DNA from: Chloroflexota bacterium
GTDB taxonomy: Bacteria > Chloroflexota > Anaerolineae > VGOG01
Assembly: GCA_030615705.1 (NCBI GenBank)
Contig: JAUWYT010000102.1
Location: 1 to 6,272 of the forward strand
Length of the DNA stretch: 6,272 nucleotides
Direction of reading: 5' to 3'
The notes under the pieces were generated by a model. The model saw only the letters and a list, made by a program, of their open reading frames with translations. It had not been told where the DNA came from and did not search any database. Made by a program: the position numbers and the translations under genes. The first letter of the stretch is position 1; each line of letters begins with the position of its first letter. This document shows, piece by piece, positions 1 to 4,666 of the stretch.

Positions 1-2434
1 AACTAAGGTCGCCCTCTCCTCTCCAAAACTCCGCCAACTTGCGGGCCAGAAGCCGGTGCTCAGGCTTCGTCAGGTCCGGGTCCTCCGTGAAGAGGACTTG
101 GGCCTCTGTTCGGGCTTGCTCCAAAATCCTCACATCGCTAAGCCTTGCCAGCTTGAGGTCGGGCAGGCCGCTCTGGCGGGTCCCGAAGAACTCGCCGGGG
201 CCTCTCAACTCTAGGTCCTTCTCGGCCAGGGCAAAGCCATCCTGGGTGGTCTCGATGGCTCGCAGTCGTTCCTGGGCTTCTAGGGTTGAGGATTCGGAGA
301 GAAGCAGGCAGTAGGATTGGTACTCGCTCCGACCTACCCGGCCACGGAACTGGTGCAACTGGGCCAGGCCGAAACGGTTGCCCCCTTCCACCAGTATGAC
401 CGTGGCATTTGGTACATCTATACCTAGTTCTACCACCGAGGTGGAAACCAGGATGTCGAACTCGCCGCGTTTGAAGGCCCCCATGACTGCCTCTTTCTCC
501 TCGCCCTTCATGCGACCGTGGAGAAGGCCCAGCTTCAAATCAGGGAAGATCACTTTCTGCAGCCGTCCATATTCCTCCACAGCGGCCTTGGCGTCGATCT
601 TCTCCGATTCCTCCACCAGAGGGCAGATGATAAAGGCCTGGTGACCTTGCTCGATCTGACTGCGCAGGAAACTATAGGCCCGCTCCCGCTCTCGCGGCAG
701 GAGCCAACGGGTCTTTATCTCCCGCCGACCGGGGGGCAGCTCGTCAATAACCGAGATGTCCAAGTCTCCATAGACGGTCAGGGCCAGAGTGCGAGGGATC
801 GGTGTCGCACTCATGACCAGGACGTGAGGACACACAGGGCCGGAGAAGGGGCCGGTCTCCGTGGTCCCTTTCTGGCGCAGAGCGGCCCGCTGGGCCACCC
901 CGAAGCGATGCTGCTCATCTATGACGGCCAAGCCCAGGTCCTTAAACTTCACCCCCTTCTGGATCAGGGCATGGGTGCCGATAATGATGTCAGCATCTCC
1001 AGCACCGGCCTGCTGATGGATCTGCTCTTTCTCCAGCGGCGTCAGGCTGCCGATGAGGAGTCGAACTGTGATTTGTGATTTGAGATTTGAGATTTGTGAT
1101 TCGAAATTCGCCAACAGCTCCGTGATGGTCTCATAGTGCTGTTCAGCCAAGATTTCAGTCGGGGCCATTATTACGGCTTGGCAGCCGTTGGCCACGGTCA
1201 AGAGGATTGCTGCTGCAGCTACCACCGTCTTGCCTGAGCCAACATCGCCCTGGAGGAGGCGGCTCATGGGCTGGGGCTGACGCAGATCGTTGACGATCTC
1301 TTTTAGCGCGCGCTGTTGAGCACCGGTCAGGGTGAAAGGCAATGATAGAAGGAAGGATCTAAGCAACTCTTCGTCTATGGTCAGTGCCCTGCCTGGCTTA
1401 GATCGCCAGAGATGTCGTTGGCGCTGCACCCCCAACTGGATCAGGAAGAACTCGTCGAAGCTGAGGCGGCACCGGGCTCGCTCGAGGCTCGCTTGGTCCT
1501 CAGGGAAGTGGATTTGACCGATAGCCGTCTCCAAGTCCAGGAGGTTGGCTCTCTGGCGCAATCTAGCAGGTAAATGGTCAGGCAGGCGCTTGGACCAATA
1601 ATCCACGGTCTTTTTCATCAGGCGGCGCAGCCAGCGAGCGCTCAGCCCTTTGGTAAGGGGGTACGCGGGCACGAGCCGGGCAGTATGGATCAACTCTTTC
1701 TCCAAGGGCTCCCATTCCGGCGATTGAAAGACGAGGCGGCCCAAGTATTCGTCAATTTTGCCGCTGAGAACGATCTGACGGCCAGCGGGTAAGTGCTTGG
1801 CCAAGTAAGGCTGATTGAACCAGGTGGCTTGAATGGTGCCCGTGCCATCGGAGATGATGCTGGTGACGATGACCCCTCCCTTGCGTGTCTCGCGGACATT
1901 AGTGTCCCAGACAGTCCCGATGATGGTCACCTCTTCGTTGTACTCCAATTGGTTGATGGTCTTCAGGGAACTGAAGTCGTTGTAGCGGCGGGGGAAAAGG
2001 TACAAAAGATCGCGGATGGTCTCCACTCCCAGCCGCTTAAACCGCTTGGCGTGGCTCGGGCCGATGCCCAGGAGGGCAATGACAGGTGAGTCCAGGCCCA
2101 GGCGTTTGGGGAGGCGTTCCTCTTTCGGTTCGACCACCTCTTCTTTTTCAGGTGGCTCTTCTTTCACCCTCCTCGGCTTCTGACTCAGCTTGCTTAATAT
2201 CTCCTCTACAATCCTCTCCCGGGCCCCGCGATCCCCCAAAGCTGGGTAATTCCGGAGCAGGGCGACGATCTCTTCTACTAAGCGAGCGCTCTCCAAGTCC
2301 TCGGCCTCCTGGCGAGCCTCCTCGCGCCAGAAGGAGGCGAACCTTTCCAACCCGCCAATGACCGCCTTGCGGCGATAACCCTGTTCCTTTTCCAACGCCA
2401 ATATCTTTGTTAGTTTCTCAAAGGCCGATACCAC
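1..2434 (-). CDS. recG: ATP-dependent DNA helicase RecG (lacks only its stop codon)
   Basis: RecG is a superfamily 2 double-strand DNA translocase that remodels stalled replication forks and branched recombination intermediates. My translation gives 811 uninterrupted residues from a GTG start, preceded by GGAGG at 2439-2443 (4-nt gap). Residues 1-110 are a charged, mostly helical extension ending in a Lys/Glu/Pro-rich linker. The wedge/OB domain follows at about 115-300, including PVIALLGIGPSHAKRFKRLG and LLYLFPRRYND. Helicase motifs are Walker A GDVGSGKT (397-404), APTEILAEQH (424-433), DEQH (507-510), MSATPIPRTL (541-550), DELPPGR (564-570), VVELGIDVPNA (667-677) and QFRGRVGR (695-702). The C-terminal part has DGFALAEKDLELRGPGEFFGTRQ. 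E. coli RecG is 693 residues; the excess here is mainly the N-terminal extension. The last visible codon is Ser811 and the next base is T, so the stop probably lies at the left edge. Residues 443-456 are encoded by a heptamer repeat not typical of the family. Identification is secure. Confidence 0.97.
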   Translation of the reverse strand, partial: MVSAFEKLTKILALEKEQGYRRKAVIGGLERFASFWREEARQEAEDLESARLVEEIVALLRNYPALGDRGARERIVEEILSKLSQKPRRVKEEPPEKEEVVEPKEERLPKRLGLDSPVIALLGIGPSHAKRFKRLGVETIRDLLYLFPRRYNDFSSLKTINQLEYNEEVTIIGTVWDTNVRETRKGGVIVTSIISDGTGTIQATWFNQPYLAKHLPAGRQIVLSGKIDEYLGRLVFQSPEWEPLEKELIHTARLVPAYPLTKGLSARWLRRLMKKTVDYWSKRLPDHLPARLRQRANLLDLETAIGQIHFPEDQASLERARCRLSFDEFFLIQLGVQRQRHLWRSKPGRALTIDEELLRSFLLSLPFTLTGAQQRALKEIVNDLRQPQPMSRLLQGDVGSGKTVVAAAAILLTVANGCQAVIMAPTEILAEQHYETITELLANFESQISNLKSQITVRLLIGSLTPLEKEQIHQQAGAGDADIIIGTHALIQKGVKFKDLGLAVIDEQHRFGVAQRAALRQKGTTETGPFSGPVCPHVLVMSATPIPRTLALTVYGDLDISVIDELPPGRREIKTRWLLPRERERAYSFLRSQIEQGHQAFIICPLVEESEKIDAKAAVEEYGRLQKVIFPDLKLGLLHGRMKGEEKEAVMGAFKRGEFDILVSTSVVELGIDVPNATVILVEGGNRFGLAQLHQFRGRVGRSEYQSYCLLLSESSTLEAQERLRAIETTQDGFALAEKDLELRGPGEFFGTRQSGLPDLKLARLSDVRILEQARTEAQVLFTEDPDLTKPEHRLLARKLAEFWRGEGDLS
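1068..1109. repeat. Six-unit 7-bp tandem repeat inside recG
   Basis: On the plus strand, six consecutive heptamers read GTGATTT, GTGATTT, GAGATTT, GAGATTT, GTGATTC and GAAATTC. The total is 42 bp, a multiple of three, so the RecG frame is kept. On the minus strand it encodes residues 443-456, NFESQISNLKSQIT, between helicase motif Ia (APTEILAEQH) and the next strand (VRLLIGS). The tract is clearly AT-rich against GC-rich surroundings. The repeat is read directly. That it is a late in-frame insertion or expansion is inferred from its composition and from RecG homologues usually having a short non-repetitive loop here. Confidence 0.9.
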
Positions 2435-2438
2435 GTAA

Positions 2439-2443
2439 CCTCC
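2439..2443 (-). promoter_or_regulatory. Ribosome binding site deciding the recG GTG start
   Basis: The minus strand reads GGAGG, then TTAC, then GTG at 2434. The recG frame stays open upstream to a TGA near 2530 without an ATG or GTG, so this site is the best support for the GTG start. The 4-nt gap is slightly short. A run of six T (minus strand, 2447-2452) lies just upstream, as does a direct repeat of AACGAGT on the plus strand (2458-2464 and 2466-2472). Confidence 0.7.
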
Positions 2444-2481
2444 GCTAAAAAATTGGTAACGAGTCAACGAGTGATGAGGGG

Positions 2482-2623
2482 GTAAGCGTTCAGCGCCTAC
2501 CTCCCCGAGAGCTTCAGTGGCGTATCAACCAGGGGTTTTGGAGTTTCTCGGACAACTCCTTGCTCAAACCAAGACCGCCAGAGCTCTCGGGGAGCTTTGC
2601 CGACCCTCCTCTTGAACGCTCAC
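2482..2623 (-). other. Nested inverted-repeat hairpin, candidate structured RNA in the recG leader
   Basis: Five pairs of complementary arms are nested around one centre. They are 2482-2492 with 2613-2623 (11 bp, one mismatch that is G-U in minus-strand RNA); 2501-2513 with 2582-2594 (13 bp perfect, CTCCCCGAGAGCT); 2518-2522 with 2576-2580 (TGGCG/CGCCA); 2534-2538 with 2566-2570 (GGTTT/AAACC); and 2540-2545 with 2554-2559 (GGAGTT/AACTCC). An 8-nt loop caps the structure. The two outer helices are separated by an asymmetric internal loop of 8 and 18 nt. The element lies between degV and recG and ends 47 nt before the recG start, so a leader RNA on the minus strand is the simplest reading. A stand-alone small RNA or a palindromic DNA repeat is also possible. 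I do not recognise it as a known riboswitch, tmRNA, RNase P or SRP RNA. The rod with a large internal loop is loosely like 6S RNA, but no conserved sequence supports that. The inverted repeats are seen; any RNA function is inferred. Confidence 0.55.
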
Positions 2624-2673
2624 ATGAGGAGTTCTCTCTATTGCTTTCCTTCGTCACCCCATCCGTCATTAAC

Positions 2674-3525
2674 TCATCCCCTCATTACACAAGCCACGCC
2701 GACGGCCCCCGGGCCGGTGTGGGTCCCCAGGATTGCCCCGACCTGGCCGATGAGGATGCGATCAAAGGGATGAACAGGCGCCAGCATCTCGGCCAGCTCG
2801 TGGGCGAGGGCAGGGGCGTTAGCGTGCACGACGGCCGCTTCCTCCAGGGGAGCCATCTCAGTGACGATCTCCGCCAGTCGCTGGAGGGCCCTCCGCCGAG
2901 TCCTCACGTTCTCTACAGGCAGAAGCTCGCTGTCTAGAAGTTGGACGATAGGCTTCATGCTGAGCAGCGTGCCCACAAGCGCGGCCCCCTTGCCGATACG
3001 CCCCCCCTTCTGCACGTACTCCAGGGTGTCCAGCATGGCGATGAGGCGCAGGCGAGGGATTGTGTCCTTCACCAGAGCGAGGATCTCAGCTAGATTCTTC
3101 CCCTGGCGCGCCGCCCGGGCAGCGATGATGACCAGCCAGCCCATGCCCATGGAGACCTGAGTGGAGTCGATGAGGACGATCTCCAGGTCGGGCAGTGACT
3201 GGGCGGCCAGATGGGCCGAGTTAAGAACGGCGCTCAGCTTGGCCGGGAGGTGGATAGAGACGATCTGGCGGGCCTCTCGTCCTAGCTGCCGGTAGACCTC
3301 CTCGAAGACGCCCACCGCGGGCTGCGAGGTGGTCGGCAGGACGGGGCTCTTGGCTAGTTCGATGAAAAACTCCTCCCTGGTGAGATCGACCCCATCCCGG
3401 TAGGTCCTCTGGCCAAAGTGAACGTTGTCGGGCACGACAGTGATCCCCAAGTCCCTCGCTATCGTCACCGGGATGTCTGATGCGCTATCGGTGACGACCT
3501 TGACCTCAGATGCCAATCTGCTCAC
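2674..3525 (-). CDS. degV: DegV family fatty-acid-binding protein (FakB-like), second copy
   Basis: DegV/FakB proteins are cytoplasmic carriers that bury one fatty acid and present its carboxylate to the kinase FakA. The 283-residue product has the usual family length. Motifs in order are VTDSASDIP (11-19), DGVDLTREEFF (44-54), the ligand motif PTTSQPA (64-70), IDSTQVSMGMG (119-129), LEYVQKGGRIG (168-178), KPI (191-193), RTRRRAL (208-214) and HTGPGAVGVA (269-278). The second ligand motif, usually SSxLSGT, is altered to PAKLSAV (94-100). I chose the GTG at 3525, because AGGAAGG (3531-3537) lies 5 nt upstream. A TTG one codon earlier sits too close to that site. The gene overlaps the end of the preceding degV by 20 bp, which suggests translational coupling. 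It ends in TGA, 240 bp before the recG start. The fatty acid it prefers cannot be read from the sequence. Confidence 0.93.
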   Translation of the reverse strand: MSRLASEVKVVTDSASDIPVTIARDLGITVVPDNVHFGQRTYRDGVDLTREEFFIELAKSPVLPTTSQPAVGVFEEVYRQLGREARQIVSIHLPAKLSAVLNSAHLAAQSLPDLEIVLIDSTQVSMGMGWLVIIAARAARQGKNLAEILALVKDTIPRLRLIAMLDTLEYVQKGGRIGKGAALVGTLLSMKPIVQLLDSELLPVENVRTRRRALQRLAEIVTEMAPLEEAAVVHANAPALAHELAEMLAPVHPFDRILIGQVGAILGTHTGPGAVGVACVMRG

Positions 3526-4387
3526 CAAGTCCTTCCTCGTTCAACCCCTCATAAACGATCACCCCTAAGCCATTGGGCCCGATGTGGCAGGCTAGTACGG
3601 GCTCGTAGACCAGGATAGGGTGTTCTATCTTGGGGAAGGCTATCTCCAGGCGCTCGATCAAAAGCTTGGTCTCCTCGATAGGCTCAGGGGTGCTCTGCAT
3701 AATAGCAATCTGTTCGATTTGGGAGAATTCGGCCACGAACTCGAAAAGCTTGTCCACAGCCTTCTCGCGGGTGCGCACCTTCTCCAGGGGGATTATTTCG
3801 CCGTCTTCAATAGCTAGGAAGGGCTTGATATTCAGCATGGTGCCCAGCAGGGCTTGGGCTTGGCCAATGCGCCCTCCTCTTTCGAGATACTCAAGGGTCT
3901 CTGCCAGGAAGACGATGTAGATGTGCGGAATCATGCCGCGTATCAGAAGCTCGATCTCATCCAGAGGCTGGCCCTTGGCTGCAGCCTGGGCGGCGGCAGT
4001 AGCCAGTATGCCTAAACCTAATGAGGTGGTGAGGGAGTCAATGACAGTGATCTCGCAGCGCCCCAGGAGGGCCTGAGAGGCCACATTAGCTCTGTTGCAA
4101 GTCTGGCTCAGCTTACTGGAGATGTGAATGGATATGATCTGGTCCGTGGTTTTACTTAGTTTGGTGTAGACAGCCTGGAAATCCTCCACTGACGGAGGAA
4201 GGGCCACAGGCATGGCGGAGCTGCGGTCCAGCTTCTGGAAGAATTCCTCAGCCGTGATGTCTACGCCCTCACGAAAGGTTTCTTCCTCGAGGCGAACCGT
4301 GAGGGGGACGACGGTGATCCCCAGCCTCTTGGCCACGCCTGCTTCCAGGTGTGCAGTACTGTCCGTCACAACCTTCGCTCTTCCCAT
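3506..4387 (-). CDS. degV: DegV family fatty-acid-binding protein (FakB-like), first copy
   Basis: The product is a 293-residue DegV-fold carrier, presumably a partner of the kinase encoded upstream. Motifs are VVTDSTAHL (6-14), EGVDITAEEFF (40-50), ISIHISSKLSQT (85-96), VIDSLTTSLGLG (115-126), LEYLERGGRIG (166-176), KPF (188-190), EKVRTREKAV (202-211) and CHIGPNGLGVIVYEG (267-281). The SSKLS part of the ligand site is kept, but the PTTSQPS motif reads PVALPPS (60-66), losing the Thr/Thr/Ser hydroxyls. The ATG at 4387 is preferred over an in-frame TTG at 4399, because GGGGG (4393-4397) lies 5 nt before the ATG and the protein then begins MGRAKVVTDS as is usual for the family. The C-terminus runs about a dozen residues beyond the last conserved strand (GLNEEGLGEQIGI), and its codons double as the ribosome site and start of the next degV. 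It is a divergent paralogue of its neighbour, not a recent duplicate. Confidence 0.93.
   Translation of the reverse strand: MGRAKVVTDSTAHLEAGVAKRLGITVVPLTVRLEEETFREGVDITAEEFFQKLDRSSAMPVALPPSVEDFQAVYTKLSKTTDQIISIHISSKLSQTCNRANVASQALLGRCEITVIDSLTTSLGLGILATAAAQAAAKGQPLDEIELLIRGMIPHIYIVFLAETLEYLERGGRIGQAQALLGTMLNIKPFLAIEDGEIIPLEKVRTREKAVDKLFEFVAEFSQIEQIAIMQSTPEPIEETKLLIERLEIAFPKIEHPILVYEPVLACHIGPNGLGVIVYEGLNEEGLGEQIGI
3531..3537 (-). promoter_or_regulatory. Ribosome binding site of the second degV, inside the first
   Basis: AGGAAGG on the minus strand lies 5 nt before GTG 3525, within the last codons of the upstream degV (encoding EEGL). Ribosomes finishing the upstream gene at 3506 pass this site, so re-initiation or coupling is likely. 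The site favours the GTG over the TTG one codon upstream. Confidence 0.65.
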
Positions 4388-4392
4388 TTCAT

Positions 4393-4397
4393 CCCCC
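4393..4397 (-). promoter_or_regulatory. Ribosome binding site deciding the first degV start
   Basis: GGGGG on the minus strand, followed by ATGAA and then ATG 4387, is a purine-rich site at normal spacing. An in-frame TTG at 4399 overlaps this site and would leave none of its own, so the ATG is the better start. Confidence 0.6.
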
Positions 4398-4399
4398 AA

Positions 4400-4666
4400 C
4401 TAAGTATCTATCCGAAAAATAGCTGGCTGGGCTCCCACGCCGTTCGGCTGAGACTTCGGCGAGCCTTCGGGCCGAGCCTCAGGCCGAATGCTCAGTCGAG
4501 CCACTCACGACGAAGCCCGGCCGCGGGTCCGGAGCCTCTCTCCAAGCTGGAGGCTGGCTCGGAGGGCAATTCGACGGCACGGGAGCCGCCTTTGCTGGAC
4601 TTGTCGGATAGGCTCTAAGGCGTGCTTCGCCCTAACGTCTGATATAGAAATATGCGATACGCGACG
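4400..4666. other. GC-rich, hairpin-rich spacer between fakA and degV; no gene seen
   Basis: No credible coding frame is present. The spacer is dense in short inverted repeats. The longest pairs 4448-4460 with 4483-4495 (13 positions, two mismatches: CTGAG and TTCGGC arms). Another pairs AGCCT-CCA (4533-4537, 4542-4544) with TGG-AGGCT (4548-4555) across a small bulge. A third is GGCG/CGCC at 4619-4622 and 4628-4631 with a 5-nt loop. The hexamer CGAGCC recurs at 4460, 4473 and 4497, with its complement GGCTCG at 4556. None of the hairpins is followed by a clear T-run, so I do not call a terminator. I see no convincing promoter. It could be a structured leader of the degV pair, an mRNA-stability element or a dispersed intergenic repeat. 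Confidence 0.5.

Noticed and set aside
518..1078. A 186-codon open frame on the plus strand, along with other long plus-strand frames across 39-2361
   Set aside because: They lie opposite recG, whose helicase motifs are unmistakable. Their translations show no recognisable domain and look like antisense shadows of a GC-rich gene.
2447..2452. Run of six T on the minus strand as a terminator before recG
   Set aside because: No stable stem lies directly before it; the 142-nt rod ends about 30 nt upstream, so it is not an intrinsic terminator.
2540..2559. Loop GTCCGAGA on the minus strand recalling the guanidine-I (ykkC) riboswitch; GCCACTG nearby recalling the cobalamin riboswitch
   Set aside because: Only short strings match. 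The other conserved blocks of both classes are absent and recG is not a usual target.
2482..2623. Miniature inverted-repeat transposable element
   Set aside because: No target-site duplication flanks the outer arms and no second copy occurs in the window; it is kept only as an alternative explanation.
2560..2937. Plus-strand open frame starting inside the hairpin element and running into degV
   Set aside because: It crosses the hairpin and is antisense to the conserved C-terminal DegV motifs; no ribosome site or family resemblance was seen.
4400..4425. TA-rich stretch upstream of the first degV as a promoter -10 box
   Set aside because: It sits very close to the start codon and no matching -35 was found.
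4619..4631. GGCG/CGCC hairpin after fakA as its terminator
   Set aside because: The stem is only 4 bp and no T-run follows on the minus strand.
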